The notes under the pieces are model-generated. The model was not told the origin of the DNA, searched no databases, and worked only from the letters and a program-made list of their open reading frames with translations. This document shows, piece by piece, positions 43,444 to 53,179 of a DNA stretch of 64,000 nucleotides; the first letter of the stretch is position 1, and the number at the start of each line of letters is the position of its first letter. Source of the DNA: Clostridia bacterium. Lineage in GTDB: Bacteria > Bacillota > Clostridia > Oscillospirales > CAG-272. Location of the stretch: the NCBI GenBank assembly GCA_017462035.1, contig JAFTRY010000011.1, positions 1 through 64,000 on the forward strand, read 5' to 3'. Position numbers and translations under genes: made by a program.

Positions 43444-44988
43444 TCAGCTCTTTACCACACAAATAGCAGGTTTTTCTCTATTCTCTACCGCACTCAGCCA
43501 GTTTAGGTCAAACAAGGCATTTACCAGATTCTCAATGGATCGGAAGCGATAAACCACCGCGCCGACATACTCTGCGGTCTCTCTAATATGGGCAGGTGCC
43601 AAATCTGCCGTTACGCTTGCGGCAATCTCGGAGGTCTTACGGTTCAGTTCTGAAACGAGGGCGATGCTTTCACCCAACATCTCTCGCAGCTCTCTGTACT
43701 CCTCCTGGATCCAAACAGCGAAATTTGCCTTGCCGTGATCTGCGTAACCGAGCTTGTCCAATCGCTCCTTCCATTCCTTCGATAATTGTTCGTAGCAATC
43801 TACCGCTGTACACACCACATGGTTAGTCATACCAAACTCAAAGTGTTGCGCATTCAACACCTGTCTGAAATTCATGGCAATTACACCTCCGAGACCGTCC
43901 CCAGAGGGACAGCCGTTGTAAATTCCTTGAATCCCTTTGGGAAGCTCGTCATCGGTATTCCCCTCAAAGCTACGTCCCCAAATGACACCGAGTTCATTGC
44001 CATCCGCCGATTTCCTGTAATACTTTTTCACATCTCGCTCGGTATCCATCAGCGAATAATGCAGACACATCAGTACCTTCTGCCAACGAGTAAGATTCTC
44101 ATTGTCAAATCGTCCGCCAAAGCGTGAACAAAATTCATCGGAAACCGCTATAAACCTCTTGGCAACGGATGCGGTCAGCTCCTCCAGCCTTCCGTCGATC
44201 TCCCTTGTACACTCCGATGTAAAGATTGGAATATTCGTCAGATATTTTCCGCTTTTACATACAAGATACTGACGTTGGACAAGTAACTGAATCTCATCCT
44301 CCAAATAAGGAAGTGCTACGCCCAGCTCAATACTAATCTCCTGAATTGTCATGGGGCTATAATAAGCCGCAAGCAAAATATTCCCCTTGATCTTTCGTTC
44401 CTTAAACGCCCTATACTCGTTTGGATTAAACTTTGTTGGACCCCAATAATCAATTTCAAACACACCCGGACGATAGCTCTTTTCCCCGTACAATCTTTCC
44501 ATACTCATACCCTCTCTGATGATTTTTCTCGCACGGAATAAATAATACTTCACCATTTCCGTACTGATCTGCAATATTTCCGCAATTTCGGAACAGGAGA
44601 GCCCTTGGATATAGTATAAAACCGTCGCATCACGGTACTGCTTTGATAACAAAGATAATTCTCGACGGAGTAAATTCAAATCCTCCTTTAGAATCTCTAC
44701 CGATAAAAAATCCGACTCATCAGCGATATTTTCGTCAAGCTCCGCACTGCGACTTGCGCTTTTTGCCTTCTTGCGAAGATAGTCCATATAGGTATTCTCC
44801 GCGATCCTCCACATAAAGCCGTAAAATCGCTCCTCATCCCGTAGATGTTCCGCGGATTGGATGATCTCGTAAAGAATATCACTGGCAAGATACTCTGCAT
44901 CACGAACGTTTCCCAGTCTCGTCAACGCAAAGCCGAAGATCGACTTCATATTCTTGGTGATCAATTGTTCAAGCTTTATACGATCCAT
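43444..44988 (-). CDS. ECF-like sigma factor with a large C-terminal extension
   Basis: The 514-residue product starts with an ordinary ECF sigma factor: region 2 (about 15-75: FGFALTRLGNVRDAEYLASD, FYGFMWRIAENTYMDYLRKK) and region 4 (about 108-160: LSKQYRDATVLYYIQGLSC, EIAEILQISTEMVKYYLFRA). After about residue 170 there are some 340 more residues: first a likely winged helix (ILLAAYYSPMTIQEISIELGV...LVQRQYLVCKSGKYLT), then a helical region of unknown type ending in EKPAICVVKS. No membrane span or anti-sigma gene is visible nearby. The extension may sense a ligand or protein. GGAGAAGCAA precedes the ATG. Confidence 0.75.
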   Translation of the reverse strand: MDRIKLEQLITKNMKSIFGFALTRLGNVRDAEYLASDILYEIIQSAEHLRDEERFYGFMWRIAENTYMDYLRKKAKSASRSAELDENIADESDFLSVEILKEDLNLLRRELSLLSKQYRDATVLYYIQGLSCSEIAEILQISTEMVKYYLFRARKIIREGMSMERLYGEKSYRPGVFEIDYWGPTKFNPNEYRAFKERKIKGNILLAAYYSPMTIQEISIELGVALPYLEDEIQLLVQRQYLVCKSGKYLTNIPIFTSECTREIDGRLEELTASVAKRFIAVSDEFCSRFGGRFDNENLTRWQKVLMCLHYSLMDTERDVKKYYRKSADGNELGVIWGRSFEGNTDDELPKGIQGIYNGCPSGDGLGGVIAMNFRQVLNAQHFEFGMTNHVVCTAVDCYEQLSKEWKERLDKLGYADHGKANFAVWIQEEYRELREMLGESIALVSELNRKTSEIAASVTADLAPAHIRETAEYVGAVVYRFRSIENLVNALFDLNWLSAVENREKPAICVVKS

Positions 44989-45082
44989 TTGCTTCTCCTA
45001 TCCGTTTTCAGGCGCCTTCATCCATATAGTCGCGGGAAAGATAAAACGGTTAAGATGATTTTGAAAATTTTTTACTGAAATC

Positions 45083-45111
45083 ATTATATCATAAAAAAGC
45101 AAATTCGTCTA
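45083..45111 (-). promoter_or_regulatory. Candidate promoter of the sigma-factor gene
   Basis: TATAAT (45083-45088) on the minus strand with TAGACG (45106-45111) 17 bases upstream. The -35 box is weak, so an activator or self-regulation is possible. Confidence 0.5.
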
Positions 45112-45164
45112 TAGCCACACTACTTCTGTGAAAGATCTGAATCAATATAAAAAAGATAAAGAAA

Positions 45165-45193
45165 CCGATAGGTTACTCTCGATAACCTATCGG
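45165..45193 (-). terminator. Terminator behind the GH39 gene
   Basis: CCGATAGGTTA (45165-45175) pairs perfectly with TAACCTATCGG (45183-45193); on the minus strand a T-rich stretch follows. Confidence 0.75.
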
Positions 45194-45270
45194 CATCTTT
45201 TAATTGACCGCCTTAGATCATTGCATCGCTCAAACGATTCTAACGGTTTCTCTATCTGCAAATATCTCGT

Positions 45271-46617
45271 TTAAAGCTCCCATTCCAAATAGCGAATACC
45301 GAAGGGCGGAAGCACCATCTGCTCTTCCACAGGTACCTGCTCCCACACATGTTCTCCATCCACCGCGTAGACGCGGGAGGAAAGAAGGGCGCAGCCAGTG
45401 AGTTCGAGGGTCACTGCCATTTCTTCTTCCGTATCGTTCACCAGAATTAAGCCGTTGTATTTATCACCACAGGCTGCCAACGCAAAAAGTCCTTTTCCGA
45501 TGACGTGACAAGCCACTTCTTCGCCCATTTTATACAGCTTTCCAAAAGCGTAAAAGGCGTAGTACGTGGGGAATACGGTATGATTCACCGGATTAAAAAT
45601 TCCGCAGTATCCGGAGCGCTCCGCGGCATCATAATACATAAGCATATCGGTAGGCGTTCCGTGCATGGCACACATCATGGCGAGGACGTCGGCGGCATCG
45701 CGAAGCTGCCCGCGATTGCGATAACCCGGGTTCCATTCGTTCAAATAAACCTCACAATCTTTGAAGCCGTGGGCATCCAGTTTTTCTCTCGCGTACTTGG
45801 CGTAATATATGTTTCGCTCTACGTCGGCATAGCTATGCCAGGAGAAGAAATCCATTCCACACCCATGATTTTCGGTATACTCCAGAAACGCATCGAAAAA
45901 TTCCAGAAAATATTCCTTTCTGGGACTGGATTTCGCCGCAGAAGAGAAATCTGAATTGGTTAGGGCGTAAAATCCGCAAGAGGCATACCCTCCAATCTTC
46001 AAATGCGGAAAACACTGCTTCAGGTGCCGATACGAAATCTCATAAAGCGTAAAAAACTCTTCCTTTGTGCCGCGCCACATGGGACTATCTAGCGGATCAG
46101 GCTCATTATCCGGCTCATTCCAGATCTCCCAATGCTCGATATCCATGTAAAATCCGTCCGCCCAGCCCTCATTATAGTGACGAATAATATGCTCGCAAAT
46201 CCGTGCCCATTTATGGGGATCCTTGGGCGGATAGATGTTATATGCCTTAATTTTATGGTAATTTTCGATCGTACATCCCAATCGATAGAAGGGCTTCATT
46301 CCGTACTTTACAAGCTCTTGCAGGAACACATCGGTAAAAGCAAAATCATAGGACGAGGGGTCGGTTTCGTCCGCATCAAAATTCGGGAAAACATTAGCAA
46401 CATCAACATATCTCGCCCCTCCAAAGGCACCTCCCGTATCATGCAGACGTGCGTAAGGAACTGCCGCATCCGTCATTTTTTGGTACTGTCCGTAGAAGTC
46501 GTAGGGGAAGGTAGGTCCGTTATTAACCGCATGCATCGGTTTAATTTTTCCGCACTTTTTATCAAAGTCGACGTGAACCAAATTCATACCTTTTATCGTT
46601 GCTTCTGTTGTATTCAT
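45271..46617 (-). CDS. Glycoside hydrolase, GH39-like
   Basis: The 448-residue product is a TIM-barrel glycosidase of the GH39/clan A type: ARLHDTGGAFGGARYVDV, YGMKPFYRLGCTIE, the acid/base segment HWEIWNEPDNEPD (about residue 170) and the nucleophile segment EVYLNEWNPGYRNRG (about 290), then a small C-terminal beta domain. Known members are beta-xylosidases and alpha-iduronidases. No signal peptide, so it should act on imported oligosaccharides. The ATG at 46615-46617 follows GGAGGAAAATGTG. It stands alone with promoter and terminator. Confidence 0.78.
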   Translation of the reverse strand: MNTTEATIKGMNLVHVDFDKKCGKIKPMHAVNNGPTFPYDFYGQYQKMTDAAVPYARLHDTGGAFGGARYVDVANVFPNFDADETDPSSYDFAFTDVFLQELVKYGMKPFYRLGCTIENYHKIKAYNIYPPKDPHKWARICEHIIRHYNEGWADGFYMDIEHWEIWNEPDNEPDPLDSPMWRGTKEEFFTLYEISYRHLKQCFPHLKIGGYASCGFYALTNSDFSSAAKSSPRKEYFLEFFDAFLEYTENHGCGMDFFSWHSYADVERNIYYAKYAREKLDAHGFKDCEVYLNEWNPGYRNRGQLRDAADVLAMMCAMHGTPTDMLMYYDAAERSGYCGIFNPVNHTVFPTYYAFYAFGKLYKMGEEVACHVIGKGLFALAACGDKYNGLILVNDTEEEMAVTLELTGCALLSSRVYAVDGEHVWEQVPVEEQMVLPPFGIRYLEWEL

Positions 46618-46673
46618 CACATTTTCCTCCTGTATTTGTTTAACACGCACCGTAACCATCTTGTCACAAGTCC

Positions 46674-46702
46674 ATTATACTATGCGGCTCCGGAAAAAGC
46701 AA
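46674..46702 (-). promoter_or_regulatory. Promoter of the GH39 gene
   Basis: TTGCTT (46697-46702) and TATAAT (46674-46679) on the minus strand, 17 bases apart. Confidence 0.65.
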
Positions 46703-46731
46703 TAGCTTTTCATTTTTAGAAAATTTTTCTG

Positions 46732-47715
46732 TCAGTCTTCATCGATCTTTTCGGCGTAGATCCCCTGCCAGGTATTCCGTTCATAGAGAAGCTTATCAAT
46801 ATCATTTATGACCGAGACCTTTTTTCTGCTCCATTCGGGGGCAAGCAGCTCCTCCCCCATCCCGTCGCCCGTCACGCGGGCAATCACGGTATCCATCGGC
46901 AATAATTCCAGGGCATTGACAACCAGGGAAACGTAGGTTTTCTTATCCAGAGGCGTATAGCCACCCAATTGATATTGGTTGCTAAGAGTTGTATTTTTCA
47001 GCACATGCAGCAAGTGAAGCTTTACTTGATCCGGCTTAATTCTCGACACCTCTCTCACACTCTCCATCATCATCTCTTCTGTTTCCCCCGGTAAGCCAAA
47101 GATCAGATGGATACAGATTCCGATTTTATCAGATGCCTGTCTCAATCGGGTATAGCCTACAAGAAATTCCTCATAGGTATGCCCCCGATTGATTTTTCGC
47201 GCCGTCTCGTCGTGGATGGTTTGCAGACCAAGCTCTACCGTTAAGCGCGTGCGGTCTGCAAGAGCCGCCAGGTATTCGGGTACTCCCGCCTCCAAGCAAT
47301 CCGCGCGAGTTGCAATATTCAACCCTACAACGCCCTCCTGTGCTAACGCCTCTTCATACAATTCCTTCAATCTTGGCAGAGGCGCGTAGGTGTTGGTATG
47401 GGCTTGAAAGTAAGGAATACAGCGTTCTGTGGACCATTTGGAGGACAGCTTTTCTCTCGTTTTTCGATATTGCTCCGCGATACTGAGAGTGGGTGCTTCC
47501 GCAAAGTCGCCGCTTCCCCGTCCCGAGCAATAAATGCAACCGCCAACTCCCCGGGTTCCGTCGATATTGGGACAGGTAAATCCTGCGTCCAGAGGGATCT
47601 TCGCGCATTTTCCGCCAAAGGTCTGGCGCAAATAATAGTCATAGGTATAGTATCTCTTATTGCTATCCGAATACGGAAAAGGGTTCTCCGCTCTTTGATT
47701 TTTCTTTTTTGCCAT
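46732..47715 (-). CDS. Radical SAM protein, TIGR01212/YhcC family
   Basis: The 327-residue product has the radical SAM cluster in the form CPNIDGTRGVGGCIYC (three cysteines, about residues 48-63), the start RYYTYDYYLRQTFGGKCAKIP, GLNIATRADCL, VELGLQTIHDETARKINRGH and LIFGLPGETEEMMMES, all typical of the YhcC/TIGR01212 family. The family's reaction is not firmly known; it is related to tRNA-modifying Elp3-like enzymes. Ribosome binding site is weak. A TATAAT at 47754-47759 upstream may be its -10. Confidence 0.85.
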   Translation of the reverse strand: MAKKKNQRAENPFPYSDSNKRYYTYDYYLRQTFGGKCAKIPLDAGFTCPNIDGTRGVGGCIYCSGRGSGDFAEAPTLSIAEQYRKTREKLSSKWSTERCIPYFQAHTNTYAPLPRLKELYEEALAQEGVVGLNIATRADCLEAGVPEYLAALADRTRLTVELGLQTIHDETARKINRGHTYEEFLVGYTRLRQASDKIGICIHLIFGLPGETEEMMMESVREVSRIKPDQVKLHLLHVLKNTTLSNQYQLGGYTPLDKKTYVSLVVNALELLPMDTVIARVTGDGMGEELLAPEWSRKKVSVINDIDKLLYERNTWQGIYAEKIDED

Positions 47716-47776
47716 GACACGGTATCTTCTTTCTTAATTGTAATTTTCAGCATATTATAATTGCTTTTTATATAGC

Positions 47777-47806
47777 AAATCCCGGGTAATTTTACCCGGG
47801 ATTTTG
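47777..47806. terminator. Strong hairpin, likely bidirectional terminator
   Basis: AAATCCCGGGTAA (47777-47789) pairs with TTACCCGGGATTT (47792-47804) with T run on the plus side. It lies between the aminotransferase end and the radical SAM start. Confidence 0.55.
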
Positions 47807-47869
47807 TGATTTTCAAGGTGATATTTCATCAATAAGAAACAAATTCGAAACAGTTTATTAACAATATTT

Positions 47870-47990
47870 CAGCCCCTCCGTAGATCCCGATGCTGCGTAT
47901 CGCTCTGCGGGCTCGACTACACCGGAGACTCGCTTCGCTCCCTACCGCCTCCGCTCAGGATGACACGAGGAGTTACCGCAGAAGGTTAGT
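47870..47990. repeat. Probable dispersed intergenic repeat
   Basis: On the minus strand this stretch contains GTCATCCTGAGCGGAG, GGGAGCGAAGCGAG and GGGATCTACGG, a layout I know from repeated intergenic elements in gut Clostridia. It is GC-rich, does not code convincingly and occurs once in the window. Together with the hairpin it fills most of the 316-base gap 47716-48031. Confidence 0.4.
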
Positions 47991-48031
47991 CTCAACAAAC
48001 TGCGCTTTTGATACCAAGCGGGGTTCCGTCC

Positions 48032-49321
48032 TCAGTTCTTTTCCTTCAGAAGCTTTTCCAGAACCGCAAGGCGGACGCAGGTAACCAACACGTCCATTGC
48101 CGTCTGTAGATCCTCATTGGAGGGGAAGGTAGGAGCGATTCGAATATTACTATCGTGAGGATCCTTACCGTAGGGATAGGTAGCTCCCACATTGGTCAGG
48201 ACCACGCCCGCCTCTCGGCAGAGCTGATATGCCCTCTTCGCGCATCCATCCTCCACGTACAGGCTGACGAAGTAGCCTCCCTTGGGACGATTCCAGCGCG
48301 CCGCTCCTGTTTCTGCCAGGGCACGGGTCAACGTATTTTCCACGATCTCGAACTTAGGTCGGATCACCTCTGCCAGCTTCAGCATATGGCGGTGGATATT
48401 CTCAGCGTTTCCAAAATACTTCACGTGGCGGATCTGATTGATCTTATCGTGACCGATGGTCTGCACGCCCATGATCTTTTTGATCTGCGCCAGGTTCTCG
48501 GGAGATGCCGCAAAGATTGCCACGCCCGATCCCGGGAAGGAGATCTTGGAGGTGGAGGCAAAATAGAATACGCGGTTTTCGGTATTCTGTTTACGGCACT
48601 CAGCGAAGATATCCAGGAGAGTATCTCCTCCCTCCGCATACAACTCGTGAACCGCGTAGGCGTTATCCCAGAAGATACGGAAGTCAGGTGCCGCCGTTTT
48701 CATTGCCGCCAAACGTCTGACGGTATCGTCGGAATAGGTATATCCGTCAGGATTGGAGTATTTCGGGCAACACCAAATACCCTTGACGGAGGGGTCAGAG
48801 CCAACCAGCTCTTCCACCGCATCCATATCGGGTCCGGTCTCGCTGATCGACACGGGAATCATCTCAATTCCGAGAGACTCGCAGATGGCGAAGTGACGGT
48901 CATAACCGGGAGCGGGACAGAGGAAACGGATCTTTCCCTGTTTCCCCCAAGGCTGTTCGCCTCCCACCACACCGTAGAGCATGGCTCTGGCGACAGCATC
49001 GTACATCAGATTCAGGGAGGAGTTTCCTCCCACCAAAATATAGTCCTCCGGAACAGAAAGCAACTCAGCGAAGAGCTTTTTCGCGTCGGGCAGTCCGTCC
49101 AGGACACCGTAATTCCGACAATCGGTTCCGTTTTCGCTGATACAGTCCTCTGCCGAGGTAACACAGCTCAGCATATCGGTCAGAAGATCCAACTGTTCCC
49201 GTCCCGGCTTTCCCCGAGACAAATCGAGACTCAGGTGTTTCTCTTTAATGGCTTGATATTCCTCTTCCAACCGATTCTTTTCTTGGGTCAAACGATCGGC
49301 AGACATCTGAAAATAGTTCAT
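48032..49321 (-). CDS. PLP-dependent aminotransferase, PF12897 aspartate-aminotransferase-like
   Basis: The 429-residue product is a fold-type I aminotransferase. It has [17 protein letters not shown], the [18 protein letters not shown] block, [32 protein letters not shown], and [19 protein letters not shown] with the PLP lysine. This pattern matches the aspartate-aminotransferase-like family PF12897 rather than the standard AspC. I chose ATG at 49319-49321 after GGAGGAATTCT; the longer frame runs through the promoter. Confidence 0.82.
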   Translation of the reverse strand: MNYFQMSADRLTQEKNRLEEEYQAIKEKHLSLDLSRGKPGREQLDLLTDMLSCVTSAEDCISENGTDCRNYGVLDGLPDAKKLFAELLSVPEDYILVGGNSSLNLMYDAVARAMLYGVVGGEQPWGKQGKIRFLCPAPGYDRHFAICESLGIEMIPVSISETGPDMDAVEELVGSDPSVKGIWCCPKYSNPDGYTYSDDTVRRLAAMKTAAPDFRIFWDNAYAVHELYAEGGDTLLDIFAECRKQNTENRVFYFASTSKISFPGSGVAIFAASPENLAQIKKIMGVQTIGHDKINQIRHVKYFGNAENIHRHMLKLAEVIRPKFEIVENTLTRALAETGAARWNRPKGGYFVSLYVEDGCAKRAYQLCREAGVVLTNVGATYPYGKDPHDSNIRIAPTFPSNEDLQTAMDVLVTCVRLAVLEKLLKEKN

Positions 49322-49374
49322 AGAATTCCTCCGTGGGACCTCGTGCTTGAGGCATGAAAAAATTGATCTTATAT

Positions 49375-49403
49375 ATTGTACCACAACTTGGCAAAAAAAG
49401 CAA
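49375..49403 (-). promoter_or_regulatory. Promoter of the aminotransferase gene
   Basis: TTGCTT (49398-49403) and TACAAT (49375-49380) on the minus strand, 17 bases apart. Confidence 0.65.
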
Positions 49404-49446
49404 GAACATTTTTTCATTTCTGCAAAAAAATCATAAAAATCCTTTT

Positions 49447-51879
49447 TTACTCCCGGTTTTCCCAAAATCTACGCATAATTTCAGCCAGTGAACTTGCATT
49501 TCCCGCATATTGGACCCCCTGCCAATGGGCAGGAAAGAGAGAGCGGTATCTGGGGGTAGCGTATCGGTCATCCACGAGCACCGCCACTCCTCGATCTCCA
49601 TCTCGGCGGATGACCCGTCCCACTGCCTGGAGCACCTGATTCATCCCCGGATAGGTATAGGCGTAGTCGTATCCCTGTCCAGCGGTCTGGTCGAAGTATT
49701 CCTGAATCATATTCCTTTCATTGGAGAGCCCGGGCAATCCCACGCCGAAGACAATCGCCCCGATCAATCGGTTTCCCGGAAGATCCACGCCCTCGGAAAA
49801 CGCGCCGCCAAGGACACAGAAGCCCACCCGAAGGTGTCCTTCATCCGAGCGAAACGCCCCCAAAAACTCTTCCTTTTCCCGAATTCCCATACCCGGCTTT
49901 TGCGCCACGGTTTCCACACGCGGGTATTTCTTTTTAAATCGCTTCAGAACGCCCTCCAGGCACTGATACGAAGGAAAATAGGCAATATAATTCCCGGGAG
50001 CAGCACTGACGGTAGCCGCGATCACCGAGGCATAGCGAGCGTAATTTTTCTCCCGATCCTCCAGGCGAGTGCTGAGATAATCCGCCACCGCCACTTGGAG
50101 ACGGTCAGGATCAAAGGGAGAGGGCAGGGAAACATGGGTTGCCTGTTTCGCTCCGCCCAGCACATCGCAAAAATATTCAGAGGGAGTCAAGGTGGCGGAA
50201 AAGAGCACCGCCGCCGAGGCGCGGTTCAAGAGGGCATCCATGGTAGGAGAGGGGTCCAGGCAATAGGTTTTTACCGTCAGATCTCCCCCGAACAGTTCCA
50301 CGTAGCAAAGGAATCCGCGATCAAAGTATTCCCCTACGGACAGGTAGCGTCTGACCCGCGAAAACAGTCCGTTGACCGAGGCAAAAAGGGGGTGCTCCCG
50401 ATTCCGCCTGATCCAGGCATCGCATCTTTTGCGGAACTGCTCCAGCTCTCCATTGAATTCCGTGAGGGGAGAGCGGCTCATGTAGAATCCCTGATCCCGT
50501 CCCTCTCCGTCCTTCACCAGGTTATCTCGGCAAAGAAGCTTCAAGCGGTTCATGGTCATCAGCAGGGCTTCCAGGCTATGAAACAGCTCTCTGTCCGCCC
50601 CCGCCATCTGCTCAGCCACCCGTTCCACCTCGGAACGGTGAAGGGTAGCTGAATACATATCTCTGGCTCGGTCCGCCAGATTATGTGCCTCGTCGATGAG
50701 GAAAACGTATCTTCCCGTCTCCCCTCCGGGAGTGTCGGGAGAAAAATAACGGCGAAAATACACCGCCGGGTCAAAGGCATAATTATAATCACAAATAATA
50801 ATATCGCAATACTCGGAAAGGTCTAAGGACAGCTCATAGGGGCAAATTCCGTAGTGCCGCGCCGTTTGGAGGATTAGCCCGCGGGGATACCCGTTATGCC
50901 CCTGGAGCAGTTCCTTCAGCGCGTCCCGCCGGCGTGCGTAATACCCTCTCGCGTACTCGCAATCAAAGGGATTGCAAAGGTTTTGCCCTCCTGTATCTCC
51001 CCTCAGGCGTTTATCGCAGAGACACATCGATTCCTTTGCGGTAATCATCACGGTACGCAAACGGATCCCGGCGGCATGAAGCTTCCCTGCCGCGCCGTAG
51101 GCTTCCCTTCCGGTGCTTGCCTTCGCGGTGAGGTAAAAGATCTTATCTGCGTGTCCTTCTCCCAGTGCCCGAACGGCGGGATAGAGTGCCGACACGGTTT
51201 TTCCTGTCCCTGTAGGTGCTTCCACGAAAATTCGCTTATGACGTCGGATGGCACTATGGCACTCTCGGATCATCAGCTCCTGTCCCTCCCGCAGCTGGGG
51301 ATAAGGAAAGGGTGCTACTGCCGCTTCGGGCAGGATCGACGTTTGTTTTTCCTCTACCAGCGTCACCTGCCAAGCAATTTCCCGGAGGATCTCTTCGTAC
51401 CATTGCTTTAATTTTTCCCGTTCCAGGCGATAACGGACCGATTTCAGCTTCTTTTGGTCGGTCTGATAATATGTGAGTCTTGCTCGCACCGTAGGAAGAT
51501 TCTCGCGGCAGGCAAGAAAGTAGGCATAGCACCGCAGCTCTGCCAGGTACTGTTCCCCGGGCGGGGCAAGTGCCTCTCGTCCGCGGACACATTTGACCAC
51601 ATCCACCTCGGGACCGTCCGTATGACGGATCACCCCCGTTGGACTTCCGCTGACGCAAAGGTAAGTATTTCCCGCCTTAGCTGTATGGCTGAGTGCAAGG
51701 TTGGTCTGGTAGAACGCCCCCGCCTCCTTTTGCAGACGAGCCACGATCTCTCCCGAATCCCGTCTTTCATACAGAGCCTCGGCACCGCCGTAGCCGCCAA
51801 GGTCTCCCTCGCCAAAGAGCTTCTCGCAAAGAAGCTCCACCGAACACTCTACCGTGCAGGTTTCTTTACAATATTTCAT
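49447..51879 (-). CDS. DinG/Rad3 (XPD-like) superfamily 2 helicase
   Basis: The 810-residue product has an N-terminal PD-(D/E)XK-like region (about 80-130: [27 protein letters not shown]), then helicase motifs: [13 protein letters not shown], Walker [16 protein letters not shown] (about 225), four cysteines for an iron-sulfur cluster ([28 protein letters not shown]; about 285-350), the DEAH box [13 protein letters not shown] (about 393) and the C-terminal LLVEVGQAVGR-like [17 protein letters not shown]. It should unwind 5'-3' DNA. The presence of a nuclease-like head fits the clostridial DinG-like group. Start has AAGGAGCTCCC. Confidence 0.85.
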   Translation of the reverse strand: MKYCKETCTVECSVELLCEKLFGEGDLGGYGGAEALYERRDSGEIVARLQKEAGAFYQTNLALSHTAKAGNTYLCVSGSPTGVIRHTDGPEVDVVKCVRGREALAPPGEQYLAELRCYAYFLACRENLPTVRARLTYYQTDQKKLKSVRYRLEREKLKQWYEEILREIAWQVTLVEEKQTSILPEAAVAPFPYPQLREGQELMIRECHSAIRRHKRIFVEAPTGTGKTVSALYPAVRALGEGHADKIFYLTAKASTGREAYGAAGKLHAAGIRLRTVMITAKESMCLCDKRLRGDTGGQNLCNPFDCEYARGYYARRRDALKELLQGHNGYPRGLILQTARHYGICPYELSLDLSEYCDIIICDYNYAFDPAVYFRRYFSPDTPGGETGRYVFLIDEAHNLADRARDMYSATLHRSEVERVAEQMAGADRELFHSLEALLMTMNRLKLLCRDNLVKDGEGRDQGFYMSRSPLTEFNGELEQFRKRCDAWIRRNREHPLFASVNGLFSRVRRYLSVGEYFDRGFLCYVELFGGDLTVKTYCLDPSPTMDALLNRASAAVLFSATLTPSEYFCDVLGGAKQATHVSLPSPFDPDRLQVAVADYLSTRLEDREKNYARYASVIAATVSAAPGNYIAYFPSYQCLEGVLKRFKKKYPRVETVAQKPGMGIREKEEFLGAFRSDEGHLRVGFCVLGGAFSEGVDLPGNRLIGAIVFGVGLPGLSNERNMIQEYFDQTAGQGYDYAYTYPGMNQVLQAVGRVIRRDGDRGVAVLVDDRYATPRYRSLFPAHWQGVQYAGNASSLAEIMRRFWENRE

Positions 51880-51911
51880 GGGAGCTCCTTTCCTTCTTTT
51901 TCTCGTACTAT

Positions 51912-51941
51912 ATTATATCACGCCGAGGAAAGATTCGTCAA
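51912..51941 (-). promoter_or_regulatory. Promoter of the helicase gene
   Basis: TTGACG (51936-51941) and TATAAT (51912-51917) on the minus strand, 18 bases apart. Confidence 0.7.
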
Positions 51942-52040
51942 TAGGCTTTGAAAAGTCGGTGAAATTTCCAATATTTTAGGGGTACCATTTTCCCCTCGGG
52001 GGGATTATAATTGTAATAAGCACGGAAAGGAGGATCTACC

Positions 52041-52643
52041 TTGGATTTTTTAAAGATCAACGAGAATAAGCTCAAGATCACACTCACCGCGGAGGATCTG
52101 GAAGAGTGGGATATGGACGCGGAGGAGCTGGATTACGGTTCCCCTCAAACAAGAGCACTCCTACAGGATCTGCTTCGACGAGCCGATCTTGCCGTGGGGT
52201 TTCCCACTGAGCGGGCTCGCGTTCTGGTTCAGCTCTATTCCTCCAGAGACGGAAGCTGTGAAATGTTTGTGTCCCGAATCGGTGTTGCTTCCGCCGAGGA
52301 GGGCGGAAGCTCGCCCCTTCTTCACTGCAAGCCCTCGCACCGATCCGCCGGCGGTGTTGCCGGTGCTTTTGGCTTCGATCGGTTGGAATGGCTTCTCTGT
52401 GTCTGTCGGCGGCTCCGAGGCATCGGATACGGCAGAAACAGTGCCGTCTATCGGGGGGATGACCGACGGTATTACTTATTTTTGGAGGGGTTGGATCCCC
52501 TTGGGTATTTGAACCCGGATGAATATTCGTTTATTTCGGAATACGGCAGTGTGGAGTCGGTGAGTGCCATGCGACAATTTCTGCGAGAGCACGGAACCCC
52601 CATCTGCACGGAGAACGCGGTGGAGCGGTTGGGGCTGTTATAA
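52041..52643 (+). CDS. mecA: MecA-like adaptor protein for ClpC
   Basis: MecA brings substrates to ClpC and helps its hexamer form. The 200-residue product starts LKINENKLKITLTAEDLEEW, the conserved N-terminal substrate-binding motif, and ends with the C-terminal ClpC-binding domain (YYLFLEGLDP, FISEYGS, LREHGTPICTENAVERL). The start is TTG at 52041 with AAAGGAGGATC before it. clpC itself lies three genes downstream on the same strand, which supports the role. A TATAAT at 52006-52011 is a possible -10 with no good -35. Confidence 0.8.
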   Translation: MDFLKINENKLKITLTAEDLEEWDMDAEELDYGSPQTRALLQDLLRRADLAVGFPTERARVLVQLYSSRDGSCEMFVSRIGVASAEEGGSSPLLHCKPSHRSAGGVAGAFGFDRLEWLLCVCRRLRGIGYGRNSAVYRGDDRRYYLFLEGLDPLGYLNPDEYSFISEYGSVESVSAMRQFLREHGTPICTENAVERLGLL

Positions 52644-52736
52644 AAAATATTTTTTGTAGTCGGACCTGCCGGTCACCGCATATAGTATGAGAGAAGCCTT
52701 TGGCTCCCTTAACGCTATTTGAAAGGACGGTCATTT

Positions 52737-53162
52737 ATGGAATCTACGGTTCAACCTCAAGGTGAGGGTTATTTAATGGTTCGGGTCACCACGGCAAGGG
52801 GGGCGATCCCTCTCGCCGATGCTTCCGTGCGTATCCGCAAGGAAGAGGCGGATGACTCCGGAATCCTCTATGCGCTGCAATCGGGCAGGGACGGTCTGAC
52901 TCGGAAGGTAGCTCTTCCCACCCCGCCTATCTCTTTCTCGGAATCTCCCAACGGGGGCGGAGTTCCTTACGCCAGCTACAGCGTAGACGTATTCAAGGAA
53001 GGCTACTCTCCCCTGTATTTTCAAAACGTACCCGTTTTCCCCACGGTAGTTTCTGTTCAGCCCGCCGTCATGATCCCTTTGCCTGAGCTTTTCACGGAAT
53101 CGGATGCGGAGGGAGAGGTGATCGTTACTCCCCCTGAGAATCCCGGCACCGATTTGAACTAA
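52737..53162 (+). CDS. Protein of unknown function with a carboxypeptidase-regulatory-like beta domain
   Basis: The 141-residue product starts MESTVQPQGEGYLMVRVTTA and is rich in beta-strand patterns: GAIPLADASVRIRKEE, DGLTRKVALPTPP, YSVDVFKEGYSPLYFQNVPVF. This resembles prealbumin-like/carboxypeptidase regulatory-like domains that appear beside peptidoglycan-binding proteins in Clostridia. No signal peptide. The start has GAAAGGACGG before it. A CATATAGTA box at 52679-52687 looks like a mother-cell (sigma-E/K) -10, but no matching -35 is convincing. It stands directly before the SpoIID-like gene and likely works with it. Confidence 0.55.
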   Translation: MESTVQPQGEGYLMVRVTTARGAIPLADASVRIRKEEADDSGILYALQSGRDGLTRKVALPTPPISFSESPNGGGVPYASYSVDVFKEGYSPLYFQNVPVFPTVVSVQPAVMIPLPELFTESDAEGEVIVTPPENPGTDLN

Positions 53163-53179
53163 TCGGAAAGGAGACCGTT

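Noticed and set aside
48155..49357. 400-codon plus-strand frame
   Set aside because: Antisense shadow of the PLP aminotransferase, with no ribosome binding site and no domain.
49510..50652. 380-codon plus-strand frame
   Set aside because: Antisense shadow of the DinG-like helicase; composition is not protein-like and the helicase motifs are clear on the other strand.
51978..51996. AGGGG/CCCCT hairpin upstream of mecA as a riboswitch
   Set aside because: A five-base stem with a nine-base loop is too little to support any known class.
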